Shown piece after piece: positions 14,743-24,148 of a stretch of DNA of 64,000 nucleotides (the stretch's first letter is position 1; the number at the start of each line of letters is the position of its first letter). This DNA comes from Anaerolineae bacterium. GTDB lineage: Bacteria > Chloroflexota > Anaerolineae > 4572-78 > J111. A program made the position numbers and the translations under genes. The stretch covers positions 170,744 through 234,743 of the forward strand of contig JAKLJP010000009.1 in the NCBI GenBank assembly GCA_023151115.1. Reading direction: 5' to 3'. A model generated the notes under the pieces. The model was not told the DNA's origin. It was given only the letters and a program-made list of their open reading frames with translations, and ran no database searches.

Positions 14743-15591
14743 TTACCAGAACTTTGAATACAACTTCTCGGCGTTATTCCAGAAGACGTTCTGCTTCAAC
14801 TCTTCGGAAATGGGGGCGCCTTCAACTTTCCAATACTCGCCGGCAAAGTCGCTCCAGGGAATATCAGAGCCAAAGAGGAAGCGGTCGGCCCCGATGCCGG
14901 TGCGCTCGATTTCTTTGAGCAGCCAGGTTGAGCCAAAGCCAACCGCCCAGGACGAGTCGGTGTAAACCTGGTAGCCGTCTTTGACCAAATCGAAAAACTG
15001 CGGCACAAACTTGATGTGCCCACTGACGCCGCCACCCATATGCACCACGTGGATTTTGGTGGTCTGGCCGTATTTGCGGACCAGGGCCAGGGCGTTATCA
15101 ATGTCGGAGCCGCCGCCGGGGCTGGTGTGGATGTGCAGCGGCATATCGTGCTCTGCCGCCGCGCTGAGAATCATATTCCACAGTTCGGCGGCGGGTTCGT
15201 CCCACTGGTCGGGGTTGAAGGTACCGCCCAACAAACAGGTTGTCTTGAGGGCAATCAACCCTTTCTGACCGATGAGCTTGAGCGCCTCGGTGGTCCGCTC
15301 CTTGTCTTTGGGCAAAGCCGACACCCAGATAGCCCCCAGCAGGCGATCCGTTTTGGCCGTGCTTTCTCCAACCAGTGGGTTCAGGGTGAACGGTTGGGCC
15401 GAGTCGGGATAACCATAATTGGACATCACCAGGGCGCGGTCAACGCCATTTTCCTCCATGCCCTTCAAATAATCTTCAGTTGTGTCATAATCGTAGGTCG
15501 GCTTGACCGTTTGGGGCAGCCCGTAATAGGCATAACCGGGCACCGGCCCAATATGACTGTGATTGTCAAAGACACGTCGTCGTTTTTCCAT
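14743..15591 (-). CDS. Amidohydrolase-family metal-dependent hydrolase
   Basis: 282 aa, the amidohydrolase_2 (PF04909-type) TIM barrel. The metal site elements are VFDNHSHIG (HxH on strand 1, residues about 8-14), MPLHIHTSPGG (His on strand 5), IHVVHMGGG (His on strand 6) and FLFGSDIPWSD (Asp on strand 8). The family hydrolyses or decarboxylates carboxylate substrates. It lies just upstream of the Nit1-like genes on the same strand. An amide- or C-C-cleaving enzyme could take the place of the missing nitrilase, but this is only inferred from position. Confidence 0.82.
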   Translation of the reverse strand: MEKRRRVFDNHSHIGPVPGYAYYGLPQTVKPTYDYDTTEDYLKGMEENGVDRALVMSNYGYPDSAQPFTLNPLVGESTAKTDRLLGAIWVSALPKDKERTTEALKLIGQKGLIALKTTCLLGGTFNPDQWDEPAAELWNMILSAAAEHDMPLHIHTSPGGGSDIDNALALVRKYGQTTKIHVVHMGGGVSGHIKFVPQFFDLVKDGYQVYTDSSWAVGFGSTWLLKEIERTGIGADRFLFGSDIPWSDFAGEYWKVEGAPISEELKQNVFWNNAEKLYSKFW

Positions 15592-16061
15592 AGATAGCCT
15601 CCTGAGAAGATAGTAGACGGTAGACGGTAGACGGTAGACAGGGATGGTAAATCTCTGCTACCTCACCCCCTTCGGGTGTTGGCCGCACCCCTTCGGGCGT
15701 CCCCGAAGGGGGAAAGGGCGTGCTACTTTGCTACCTTTTCATTATTGATGGTGTGCCACAGGATTGTGAACACTCCTTTAACCAGGCAAAGTTTCCCCAG
15801 GCGGGGGATATTAACTTGATTTGTGTGACATTCAGAAAAGGGGTGCTTTGAGTGAGGTTCCCAAAAACGTGGAGCGTCTTGGCTACGTTCCCCCTGATAA
15901 CAGCAAACGTTTTTCGGACAGATTTTCTCAGTAAGGCAAGTATAGCAGACGCCGCTTACCTGGCGCTGACTTTTGACTTACCTGAGCGCTATTTTGTAGG
16001 ACAAGCTGCCAGCTTGTCGAGATTCTTTATGACAAAGGCAGGGACAAATTAACAATTTGTC
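15592..16061. other. Long gene-free stretch with repeats
   Basis: There is no convincing gene between 15592 and 16215. 15608-15640 has three tandem GTAGACG words. 15660-15720 has ACCCCCTTCGGGTG- and CCCTTCGGGCGTCCCCGAAGGGG-type palindromes. 16000-16018 and 16043-16061 are twin hairpins (GACAAGC/GCTTGTC, GACAAAT/ATTTGTC) like those at 4874-4918. The rest has no recognisable structure. Confidence 0.55.
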
Positions 16062-16205
16062 GTAACTGCAAAATCCTCATGTCATCCTTAGACAAGCTCA
16101 GAACAGGTTTCGAGGCCCTAGGCCGGCGCGCAGCGTCCCTACCGGGCTACATTGGCCTCGGAGATTTCTCCCTTCGGTCGAAATGACATGCCTGAGTATT
16201 ACAAG
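16062..16205. repeat. Palindromic intergenic element, family A copy 2
   Basis: The element carries CTCATGTCATCCTTAGACAA on the left and GAGATTTCTCCCTTCGG plus GTCGAAATGACATGCCTGAG on the right, closely matching copy 1. The central part (GCGCGCAGCGTCCC) differs. It sits between the twin hairpins and the FmdB gene. Confidence 0.72.
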
Positions 16206-16215
16206 TTGTCCTACC

Positions 16216-16590
16216 TTAGTGAGTCTGCGTACTTTGGCCCGCCCGTTTCCGAAGCGATTTCTCGATGGCCGCCGGTTTCTCGCCGGCTTCCAGCCGGGTG
16301 GCGACCTCCTTAAATTCACGGCCAAAATCCTGGCCTTGACCGGCCTCGCGCATCGAACGGGCCAGCGCTTTGGGATCGCTCGTGTCCATAGCAGTCTGGC
16401 TGGAATTGACCACCCCGGCTTGCTCCCCTTTGCCAGCCTGAACTACCGCTACTTTGGAGATAATGCGTTCCAGGCTGCCACCGCTGCACTCAGGGCAAAC
16501 CGCCGGTTTGGTCTCCACTTCGGCAAAGCTGCGGAAGAAAAGACTGACCCGTTCCTGGCAGTCGTGACAGAGATATTCATAGAGAGGCAT
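16216..16590 (-). CDS. FmdB-type zinc-ribbon protein (second copy)
   Basis: 124 aa from ATG 16590. The longer frame upstream lies inside the regulator gene in another frame and is ignored. MPLYEYLCHDCQERVSLFF followed by CPECSGGSLERII is the FmdB zinc ribbon with two CxxC pairs. The polar C-terminal tail has AARSMREAGQGQ-like and KSLRKRAGQ segments. It starts 26 bp after the stop of the large BTAD regulator, so the two are probably one transcript. Role unknown. Confidence 0.87.
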   Translation of the reverse strand: MPLYEYLCHDCQERVSLFFRSFAEVETKPAVCPECSGGSLERIISKVAVVQAGKGEQAGVVNSSQTAMDTSDPKALARSMREAGQGQDFGREFKEVATRLEAGEKPAAIEKSLRKRAGQSTQTH

Positions 16591-16615
16591 AAATGTTCCC
16601 CATTCTAAGCAAAAC

Positions 16616-19600
16616 CTAACAAACCGCCTTCTCAAAAACCAACTGCACTGGCGGCGCGGCCAATAAAGAACGGCGCAAAGCGGGGTCGTCCAGGCGGGTT
16701 GAAAGTTCATTCAATATCTGGACGGCGCAGAAGTAGTGCGTTTTAGCCACATCGGGGCGGCCGGCTTGCTCCTCCAAGTGGCCCAAGCTCAGGTAGCAGG
16801 GCCAGGTCAGGGCCGGGCTTTTGATGCTCAAGCCAATATCCAGAGCGTGGCGCAAGGCGTCCCGCGCTTTGTGGACTCGTCCGGCGGCCAGGAGCGCGTC
16901 GCCGCGCAGTTTGCAGGAACGAGCCACATTTTTGCGGGCATGGGTGGTGCGGGTCATCGCCAGCGATTCGTCGGCGGCGGCCAGGGCGCCCAGCACGTCT
17001 CCTTCGGCCAGGGCCAACCGGCCTTTGATGACCAGCATGCGGGTGCGGTAGCGCCAACGCATAAAAGGTTTATCGGCCGAGCCGTCTAGCCCCTCGTTGA
17101 GGCAAGCCCGCGCCGCCTCGTAATCCCGCAATAACAAATAATCGGTGGCCAGGTTAGCCAGGGCATTACCCTCAGCTTCGCTCAGGATGGGCTGGCCGGC
17201 GCGGGCCAGTTCCAGGCTGGCCTGATCGAACTGAACGGCTTGCTCCAGCTCAAACAGTTCACGGTAGACCCAACCGACCGTATTCAGCAGCCGCGCCCGC
17301 CAGAAACGCTCCCCAGCCGTTTGAGACAGGTCAAGCGCGTGGCGCAGGTGATTCAGGGCGGACTGGTAGCGGCCCAGGCTGGCATACGACATCCCGACCA
17401 CAAAATAGCCGCCCAACGTCAGGAAGGGATTGGAAAAGGATTGGCCCAACTCGACACAGGCCTGGCCGTGATGCAAGGCCATATCAAAATCGCTGTGCAG
17501 ATGGGCCAACATGGCCAGCCCCCAATGTTCCTCGGCGGGTAAAATCTGCGCCCCTTCGCCGGGCGTAACCCTGGTTAGGGTGTTGGTCTGAGCCATCTCA
17601 CCCTGGGTAGAGTTCAGGATGTCGCGTATTTTTAGAGCCTTCGCCTGCAATTCGGGGTAATGGAGTTGCTGGGCCAACTGGATGGACTGGTCCAGGTAAG
17701 CGGCGGCTCGTTCCAGCCGGTGCGCCCAGTAGTGGGCAATGCCGACCTGATAGAGGGCTTCGCCCTCGCGCAGCCGGTCGTGGGTGCGGCGGTTATTTTC
17801 CAGCAGTTGTTCCAAATCAACAATGGCCGCCTCAAAATCGGATAAGGTTAAATGGGTTTGGGCGCGTCGCTGGAGCAGGTTCGCCATCGTCTCTGCCGTT
17901 GCCAGTTCGCGCCGTTCCTGGCACAAAACAACGGCCCGGTTGTAGTAATCCATCGCTTCGCGGGGGGCATAGGTGGCCTGGGCGCGGTCGCCGGCCCGGA
18001 TAAGGTAGTGGAAGGCCCGGTCATACTGTTCGGCCCGCTCGTAGTGATAGACAAAAATGGCAGCGCGCTCATCGAGCTGGTTGGCGTACAGCCGTTCCAG
18101 GGCTTGCGCCACCTGCCCGTGCAGCCAGACCCGCCGGTGCATGGTCAACTCATCGTACAGTACCTGGCGAATCAAGCCGTGACGGAAGCGATACCCGGCG
18201 CCCGTCTCTTCAATCAGACAGGCAACCAACATCTCCTCCAGCAAATCCAGTTGGCGAGTGTGCTCTATCTGACTGGCCGCCTGGAGCAGGGTGTAGCTAA
18301 ATTCCCGGCCAATCACTGCGGCCAAACCGGCCAGGCGGTACGCTTCGGGGCTGAGGCGTTCCAGGCGCAGGCCGATGGTTTCGCGGATACTGGCCGGGAT
18401 GGCAAAACCGCTGCCGGACGGGTCAAGCCTGCGCCCAAACTCGACCAGACCGGAGGTAAAACACCAACAATTGTTGGCCTGTTCAATTTTGCCCGTTTCG
18501 CGCAGCGCCAGCACAATTTCCTGGACAAAGAAAGGATTGCCCTCGGTCAAATAAAAAATAGCCTCACTCAGGTCGGGGGCTAGGCTGCCACCGCCTAACA
18601 GGGCGGAGCAAAGCCGAGAAACCTCGCTCCCCTTGAGCGGCAGCAACTCAAGGCGCTGTCCCAGCCGGTGGCTGAGCAACTCAGCGCAAAGCCGGGCTAC
18701 GGGGCTGCCGCGCGGCGCTTCTTCAGCCCGCAGGGTGCAAAGGATGAGCAGAGGAGCTTGATTAATCCGGCGGGCCAGATAGTGCAAAAGCTGCAAACTC
18801 GACTCGCCCGCCGCGTGCAAGTCGTCCAAAAATAGCACCAAGCCGTCAGATTGGGCCAGGATCAGCATGGCCGTCGTCACCGCGTCAAACAAACGCTGGC
18901 GTTCCTGGCCCAGTTCAGGTTCCAGCGGCGGCGTCAAAGCCTGGTTGGCTTCGGTTAATTCGGGCAGGAGGCGAGCCAAATCCTGGCTCAAACTGCCCAG
19001 CTTTTCGCGCAGTCGTTGCTGTACCGGGCCGGTCAAGCCGCTGCGAAGAGCCTCGACAAAGGGGCCGTATGGCAGATGTCCTTCCTGCTCGTAGGCCGCG
19101 CCGGATAAGACTTGCATTCCTTGAGCCTGGGCCGGGGCCAATACTTCTTCGGCCAGGCGACTTTTGCCCACGCCTTGTTCGCCGCTCAGAATCACCACCT
19201 GCCCGCAGCCCGCTTTAGCCTGCCGGAGCAAATCGGTCAGATGGCGCAGTTCGTTTTCACGCCCCAGCAGGAGAGGGCGCTGCGCTGTTTCCGGCAGGTG
19301 AATGGGTTCGGTTGTCAGCGCGCGTTCCGGGAGGGGCTGCCAGCGATTTTCGGCAATGGCCTGGTACAAGGCCACCGTTTCGGGGGCCGGCTCGACCTCC
19401 AACTCGTGGCGTAGGGTTTGGCACAGGTGGTGATAAAGTTGTAACGCCTGGTGACGCTGGCCGGTTTGGGCATAGACCCGCATCAACTGGCGATAGGTTT
19501 CTTCGTGGGTGGAGTCTACCCGCAGTAAATCCTGCCAACAAGCGACAGCTTCGGGATAAGCCGCCGCTTGAAGATACAAACGGGCCATTTGCTGGGCCAA

Positions 19601-20182
19601 AGCGCAATAGGCGGCCCGGACTTTATGGCGACAATCGCCCGCCCAATCTTCATACAGATCTTCGGGTAAAAAATCGCCCTGGTAGAGACAGCGGGCGGCT
19701 TCGTAATGGGGCAAGGGGTCGGGCTGCTGGCTGCCAAACTGGATGAGGCGTTCAAACTCCAGCACATCTAGCCAGGCGACAGCTTCCATATTTAAGATAA
19801 GTTTGCCGTCTCTGAAGAAAATGTAGTGCGAGTCGGCGGCGTTGTGGAGGTCCGGCTCGAGCACTCGCCGGAGGATAAACAGGGTGCGGTGGAGGTTGTT
19901 GGCCGCTCGTTCCGGGTCTTGTTCGGGCCAGAGCCATTCAAAAACCTGATCCTTTAAAAGCTGGCCCTGGGGGGCCAACAGCAGCAGCTTAAACAAGCTT
20001 TTGGCCTTGCGCCGCTTCCAGGCCGAGTCTTCAATAAGTTCGGGGCCGCGATACACGGCAAAACGGCCCAGCGTATAAATTGTCAGCAGAGGTATAGGCG
20101 CATCAGCGAACGTGGCTGAATTGGGGAGGGACAGTGGAACGGAATGTTTCGGACCGGTGAATGTTAATTGGCTAACATTCAT
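16616..20182 (-). CDS. BTAD/AAA/TPR transcriptional activator (SARP/LAL-like)
   Basis: 1188 aa. Residues ~30-130 are an OmpR-type winged-helix region (LTIYTLGRFAVYRG, WKRRKAKSLFKLLLL, LRRVLEPD). ~140-290 are the bacterial transcriptional activation domain (TPR-like, ending ELEVEPAPETVALYQAI). ~305-560 are an AAA ATPase with Walker A SGEQGVGKSR and Walker B VLFLDDLHAA. ~650-1188 are TPR repeats. Such proteins are typical of Chloroflexi and Actinobacteria and activate transcription of unlinked or neighbouring genes. Near residues 997-1005 the TPR run is interrupted by QPILSEAEG, encoded by a CCTCAGC/GCTCAGG palindrome that looks like a repeat insertion. No target can be deduced. Confidence 0.88.
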   Translation of the reverse strand: MNVSQLTFTGPKHSVPLSLPNSATFADAPIPLLTIYTLGRFAVYRGPELIEDSAWKRRKAKSLFKLLLLAPQGQLLKDQVFEWLWPEQDPERAANNLHRTLFILRRVLEPDLHNAADSHYIFFRDGKLILNMEAVAWLDVLEFERLIQFGSQQPDPLPHYEAARCLYQGDFLPEDLYEDWAGDCRHKVRAAYCALAQQMARLYLQAAAYPEAVACWQDLLRVDSTHEETYRQLMRVYAQTGQRHQALQLYHHLCQTLRHELEVEPAPETVALYQAIAENRWQPLPERALTTEPIHLPETAQRPLLLGRENELRHLTDLLRQAKAGCGQVVILSGEQGVGKSRLAEEVLAPAQAQGMQVLSGAAYEQEGHLPYGPFVEALRSGLTGPVQQRLREKLGSLSQDLARLLPELTEANQALTPPLEPELGQERQRLFDAVTTAMLILAQSDGLVLFLDDLHAAGESSLQLLHYLARRINQAPLLILCTLRAEEAPRGSPVARLCAELLSHRLGQRLELLPLKGSEVSRLCSALLGGGSLAPDLSEAIFYLTEGNPFFVQEIVLALRETGKIEQANNCWCFTSGLVEFGRRLDPSGSGFAIPASIRETIGLRLERLSPEAYRLAGLAAVIGREFSYTLLQAASQIEHTRQLDLLEEMLVACLIEETGAGYRFRHGLIRQVLYDELTMHRRVWLHGQVAQALERLYANQLDERAAIFVYHYERAEQYDRAFHYLIRAGDRAQATYAPREAMDYYNRAVVLCQERRELATAETMANLLQRRAQTHLTLSDFEAAIVDLEQLLENNRRTHDRLREGEALYQVGIAHYWAHRLERAAAYLDQSIQLAQQLHYPELQAKALKIRDILNSTQGEMAQTNTLTRVTPGEGAQILPAEEHWGLAMLAHLHSDFDMALHHGQACVELGQSFSNPFLTLGGYFVVGMSYASLGRYQSALNHLRHALDLSQTAGERFWRARLLNTVGWVYRELFELEQAVQFDQASLELARAGQPILSEAEGNALANLATDYLLLRDYEAARACLNEGLDGSADKPFMRWRYRTRMLVIKGRLALAEGDVLGALAAADESLAMTRTTHARKNVARSCKLRGDALLAAGRVHKARDALRHALDIGLSIKSPALTWPCYLSLGHLEEQAGRPDVAKTHYFCAVQILNELSTRLDDPALRRSLLAAPPVQLVFEKAVC

Positions 20183-20313
20183 TTTCCCCCTGAGGTCAAA
20201 CTATCACATTATGAACGATAAGTGGGGGGGATTTTACCACAACTGATAGCAAAGTAAAAATCATCCAAACTCAGGAGTGTTCACGAATCTGAGCATGTCG
20301 CCGATAATGATAA

Positions 20314-20379
20314 TCCACAGATTTCGCAGATTACACAGATTTTTAATTTTTTATCTGCGAAATCTGTGTAATCTGTGGA
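20314..20379. repeat. Iterated-word hairpin (CCACAGATT / AATCTGTGG)
   Basis: Left TCCACAGATTTCGCAGATTA and right TGTGTAATCTGTGGA are joined through a T-rich centre, with arms of about 27 nt and the inner two words swapped. It lies between trxB and the BTAD regulator and shares its vocabulary with 9251-9314. Confidence 0.75.
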
Positions 20380-20405
20380 CTATTTTTGAGACATCCTTGA
20401 TTAGC

Positions 20406-21368
20406 TTAACTCACGGCCAGTGCCGGTTCCGCTTCACCTTCGTGCTCGGCCAGCCAGCGTTCGGCGGCAATGGCGGCGGCAGCCCCCATTCCGGCGGAGG
20501 TAATGGCCTGCTTAAAAATCGGGTCGGTGATTTCGCCGGCGGCCCACACCCCCTCGACGCTCGTCCGCAGTTCTTTGTCGGTAATCAAATACCCCTGGTC
20601 GTCAATAGCCAGTTGGCCCTGGAACAGGTAGGAGTTGGGCAGATGGCCGATAAAGATAAAAACGCCGTCGGTGGGGCGAGTCCAGCTTTCGCCGGTTTTG
20701 ACGTTTTTCAACTCGATGCTGGTAACGACCGGATCGCCATTAATTTTGGTCACGACCGTATCCCAGATAAAGGCGATTTTCTCATTTTTTCGGGCGCGTT
20801 CTTGCAGGGTGTAGCCGGCCCGCAGCGAGTCGCGCCGGTGGATGACCGTCACCTGCCGGGCAAATTTGGTCAAAAAGATGGCTTCCTGCAAGGCGCTGTC
20901 GCCGCCGCCGATGACGACCACATCTTTATCGCGGAAGAAAAAGCCGTCACAGGTGGCGCAGTAGCTCACCCCGCGGCCTACAAACTCAGGCTCGCCCGGC
21001 ACACCCAGCTTGCGCGGCGAGGCGCCGGTGGCAATAATCAGGCTTTTGGCGTAATAGTCGCCGCTGTGCCCCGTGAGCCGGAAGGGACGCCGGCTTAAAT
21101 CAACCTGCTGGATTGAATCTATCGTTACGTCGGTTCCAAAACGCTCGGCTTGTTCCTGCATCTTTTCGACCAGTTCCGGGCCGGTCAAACCCTGGGGGAA
21201 GCCGGGAAAATTTTCCACCTCGGTGGTGGTGGCAATCTGACCGCCCAATTCATTGCCGGTAATCACCAATGGCTTCAAATTGGCGCGGGCAGCGTACAGA
21301 GCGGCGGTCAAGCCGGCCGGGCCGGAACCCAGAATAACAGTTTCACGGATGGTGGTATCATTAGCCAT
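20406..21368 (-). CDS. trxB: Thioredoxin reductase
   Basis: 320 aa from ATG 21368, chosen because family members start close to the FAD motif and AAAGGA lies upstream. FAD-binding GSGPAG is at residues 14-19. The redox pair is CATC at 137-140, in the canonical SYCATCDGFFF context. The NADPH site GGGDSALQEA and the C-terminal FAD motif GVWAAGEITDP follow. Length and motif order are those of low-molecular-weight TrxB, which reduces thioredoxin with NADPH in the cytoplasm. No thioredoxin gene is adjacent. Confidence 0.95.
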   Translation of the reverse strand: MANDTTIRETVILGSGPAGLTAALYAARANLKPLVITGNELGGQIATTTEVENFPGFPQGLTGPELVEKMQEQAERFGTDVTIDSIQQVDLSRRPFRLTGHSGDYYAKSLIIATGASPRKLGVPGEPEFVGRGVSYCATCDGFFFRDKDVVVIGGGDSALQEAIFLTKFARQVTVIHRRDSLRAGYTLQERARKNEKIAFIWDTVVTKINGDPVVTSIELKNVKTGESWTRPTDGVFIFIGHLPNSYLFQGQLAIDDQGYLITDKELRTSVEGVWAAGEITDPIFKQAITSAGMGAAAAIAAERWLAEHEGEAEPALAVS

Positions 21369-21412
21369 AGTATAGTCTTTCCTTTGAAATAGCTTTTTGG
21401 AGTACAATTCTT

Positions 21413-21550
21413 TGTTTACACTAACTGCTCAGGTATGTCATTTCGACCGGAGGGAGAAATCCCCAATATCTTGCTCTTAACCGTTGCACCGGGGGGATTT
21501 CTCGACCTTCGGTCTCGAAATGACATGAGGCTGAGTAGCAACGTTTACAA
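21413..21550. repeat. Palindromic intergenic element, family A copy 3
   Basis: CTCAGGTATGTCATTTCGACC and GGAGGGAGAAATC on the left are mirrored by GGGATTTCTCGACCTTCGG and TCGAAATGACATGAGGCTGAG on the right. It lies between trxB and serA. This is the copy with the cleanest two-arm symmetry. Confidence 0.75.
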
Positions 21551-21590
21551 TATTTTAGACGCACAACTCTGTCAAATGTTACATCTCGCT

Positions 21591-23180
21591 TTACAACTGT
21601 ACTTTTTTAATCCAAACCACCGGCTCAAAATCAAGCAGACTCCGCATCACTTCGTCAGAAACATCGCTGTCCACCCGAATAAAGGATAGGGCCATGCCGT
21701 AGGGATGCGTGCGGCCATAGCGCCAGGCGGCAATATTGATGTTGTGTTCACCCAGAACCGTGCCAACGCGCCCGATGAAGCCGGGCCGGTCTTGGTTGCT
21801 CATGACCAAAATTTGACCCTCTGGCCGCACGTCAAAGTGGTATTCGTCAATCTGCACCAGACGCGGCTCGTCGTTGGAAAAGAGGGTGGCGGCAATAGTC
21901 CGGCAGCCGCCCTCCCAAACCACCCGGCAGGTGATAAGGTTGGGGTAGTTGGGCGTGGGCAAACCGCTGGTTTGCGAGACGGCGATACCGCGCTGCCGGG
22001 CCAGGTGGGGGGCGTTGATATAATTGACCGTCTCGTGCAGCACCGTCTCCAGCAAGCCTTTAAGGATGGCTACGGTGACAGGTTTGATGTGACCATTCAG
22101 TTCTTCGCCCTTGATTTCCACCTCAACCCGCTGGATGGCGTCGGCGGCCAGTTGGGTTTGCAGGCTGCCTACTTTTTCGGCCAGGGTGAGAAAGGGTCTT
22201 AGCTGTTGTAATAATTGGGCATCCACAATGGGCATGTTGATGGCATTCCGAAAATCGCGCCCGCGCAGCGCGTCTATCATTTGCTCTACAATTTGGGTAC
22301 CCACATCCTGCTGCGCCTCGACGGTGCTGGCGGCCAGATGGGGGGTAATGATGACATTGTCCAGATGGCGCAGCGGGCTGTCGGCGGCTAATGGCTCTTC
22401 GGCAAATACATCCAGGGCCGCCCCGGCCACTTTACCGGATTTCAAACCGGCAATCAAAGCTGCTTCGTCAATCAGCGCGCCGCGGGCGGCATTGATAATC
22501 CGCACCCCCGGCTTCATCTGGGCGATGGCTTTGGCGTCAATAATTTTCTCCGTCTGGCTAGTCAGGGCGGCGTGCAGCGAGATAAAATCAGAATGGGCGT
22601 ACAATTCGGCCAGGTCTACCGGCTTCACTTTGAGGTCGTGGGCCACTTCGTCGCTCAGGTAAGGATCATACGCCAACACATCCATCCCAAAAGCCTGGCA
22701 GCGTAGAGCTACCCGCGCCCCAATGCGGCCCATGCCAATGATCCCAATGGTTTTGCGATAAAGTTGGACGCCCATAAAATTTTTGCGCTCCCACTGACCC
22801 GCTTTCAGGCTGGCGTGGGCTTGTGGTACATGGCGGCACAGGGCTAATAACAGGGCCAGAGTATGCTCGGCGGTGGCGATGGTATTGGCCCCCGGCGTAT
22901 TGGTCACAATCACCCCACGCATACTGGCTGCGTTAACATCAATGTTGTCAACCCCCACGCCGGCTCGACCGACCACCTTCAAACGGTCGGCGGCAGCCAG
23001 CACTTCAGCGGTTACTTTGACACTGCTGCGCACAATCAGGCCATCATAGCCGGGAATCTGCTCGGCCAGGGTGGCCGGGGTTAAGCCTTTAACGACGTCG
23101 AATTGAATATCCTCAGCCGCTTCCAGCAGGGCCAGTCCTTCAGGCGAGAGATCGTCGGTGATGAGGACTTTGTAAGTCAT
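21591..23180 (-). CDS. serA: D-3-phosphoglycerate dehydrogenase
   Basis: 529 aa, the long form of SerA. Residues 1-310 hold the catalytic and NAD-binding domains with RAGVGVDNID, the Rossmann motif GIIGMGRIGARVA, NAARGALIDEAAL and the catalytic His in VIITPHLAAST. About 320-450 is the ASB domain, and about 455-529 is the ACT domain (VMSNQDRPGFIGRVGTVLG) that senses serine in this family. It catalyses the first step of serine synthesis. A SerB-like phosphatase gene ends 33 bp upstream on the same strand, so two of the three pathway steps are probably co-expressed. Confidence 0.95.
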   Translation of the reverse strand: MTYKVLITDDLSPEGLALLEAAEDIQFDVVKGLTPATLAEQIPGYDGLIVRSSVKVTAEVLAAADRLKVVGRAGVGVDNIDVNAASMRGVIVTNTPGANTIATAEHTLALLLALCRHVPQAHASLKAGQWERKNFMGVQLYRKTIGIIGMGRIGARVALRCQAFGMDVLAYDPYLSDEVAHDLKVKPVDLAELYAHSDFISLHAALTSQTEKIIDAKAIAQMKPGVRIINAARGALIDEAALIAGLKSGKVAGAALDVFAEEPLAADSPLRHLDNVIITPHLAASTVEAQQDVGTQIVEQMIDALRGRDFRNAINMPIVDAQLLQQLRPFLTLAEKVGSLQTQLAADAIQRVEVEIKGEELNGHIKPVTVAILKGLLETVLHETVNYINAPHLARQRGIAVSQTSGLPTPNYPNLITCRVVWEGGCRTIAATLFSNDEPRLVQIDEYHFDVRPEGQILVMSNQDRPGFIGRVGTVLGEHNINIAAWRYGRTHPYGMALSFIRVDSDVSDEVMRSLLDFEPVVWIKKVQL

Positions 23181-23213
23181 GCATTTGCTCCTAAAAGGTA
23201 TTGACGTTGAACG

Positions 23214-24047
23214 TTAAATGTTAAAGGTTACTTTGCCTGTTTCAATAAGCTCGACGCCTTTGGTCAAAACAGGTGAGTGAGGAGAGCCGGCCATGGCGCT
23301 TCGTTCGGCTTTGGTTAAGGCCAGGGGTAAAACCGGGGCCAGACTGAAACTGGTGATAAAGACATCCGCTTCCGCAGCCACCCGTTCCCGCGTGATGACG
23401 CCTCCAAAACCGACCATCAAATCTACGGCTGTACAGGCCACCAGATCACTCACGCCGTCGCCGACCAGCATGGCCCGCCCCTGCCGGCCAGCCAATAGCT
23501 CTTGCACTACCTGGATTTTACCATGCGTTTGAATCAGCGGCGTATCAGCCGGGTCGAGATATTCGACATCGAGGCGCACCCCCCAGCGATCCTGTTGATA
23601 ATCCCACCATTGGCCCGATAAACTGTTGTAGCGCACGTCAACCGCCCGGATATTTTGCGCCGGGATGCCCAACCATTCGCCAAAGGGCTGCACTGCTTCC
23701 AACAGCCCGCCGCTAACAATAAACACGTCTCGTCCGGCTGCTTGCAGCGCCCGAATCACTTCAAGCGCATCGCCGACCAGGGTGTGACGATAACGGCGTT
23801 CCAATTCGCGGATTTCGGCGCGGGTGGGCCCAAGCAGCTCCAGCCGGCGGTCGTAGACGTTTTGCAAGTGAACTTCACCGTCCATCGCCGCGTCGGTGAG
23901 CCGTTTGACCTCTTCAAATTTTCCCTTGTGCCGGGCCAGTTCGTCTATGCCCTCGATGCTGCTCAAGGTGCTGTCGCAATCAAAAAAGACAAACTGAAAA
24001 CCGGGCCACTCCTGCCAGGGTTTATCTTTGAAGCTTAATTGCGCCAT
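23214..24047 (-). CDS. HAD-family phosphatase, probable phosphoserine phosphatase
   Basis: 277 aa from ATG 24047. The upstream extension is unlikely and no strong ribosome-binding site is seen for either start. HAD motif I is FFDCDSTLS with Asp23 and Asp25, followed by SIEGIDELA as in SerB. Motif II is VFIVSGG. Motif III/IV is AMLVGDGVSDLVAC. A cap insertion lies between motifs I and II. The gene order before serA strongly suggests phosphoserine phosphatase, although similar HAD enzymes act on other phosphomonoesters. Confidence 0.85.
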   Translation of the reverse strand: MAQLSFKDKPWQEWPGFQFVFFDCDSTLSSIEGIDELARHKGKFEEVKRLTDAAMDGEVHLQNVYDRRLELLGPTRAEIRELERRYRHTLVGDALEVIRALQAAGRDVFIVSGGLLEAVQPFGEWLGIPAQNIRAVDVRYNSLSGQWWDYQQDRWGVRLDVEYLDPADTPLIQTHGKIQVVQELLAGRQGRAMLVGDGVSDLVACTAVDLMVGFGGVITRERVAAEADVFITSFSLAPVLPLALTKAERSAMAGSPHSPVLTKGVELIETGKVTFNI

Positions 24048-24148
24048 ATCCGGTACTTCAAAAAAAACGACGAACACACAGAAAGGTGTCCGCCGTTGGA
24101 TCAAGGTCAGTGTACCTCAATTGAGGGTTTCGGTCAATCTGAGGTACA

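Noticed and set aside
15852..16052. 66-codon open frame in the gene-free stretch
   Set aside because: No ribosome-binding site, composition unlike protein, and its 3' half is the translation of the twin-hairpin repeat (VGQAASLS).
23214..24104. N-terminally extended SerB-like protein
   Set aside because: The extension is unlike the family and covers the short gap to the divergent hydrolase gene; ATG 24047 fits the family length.
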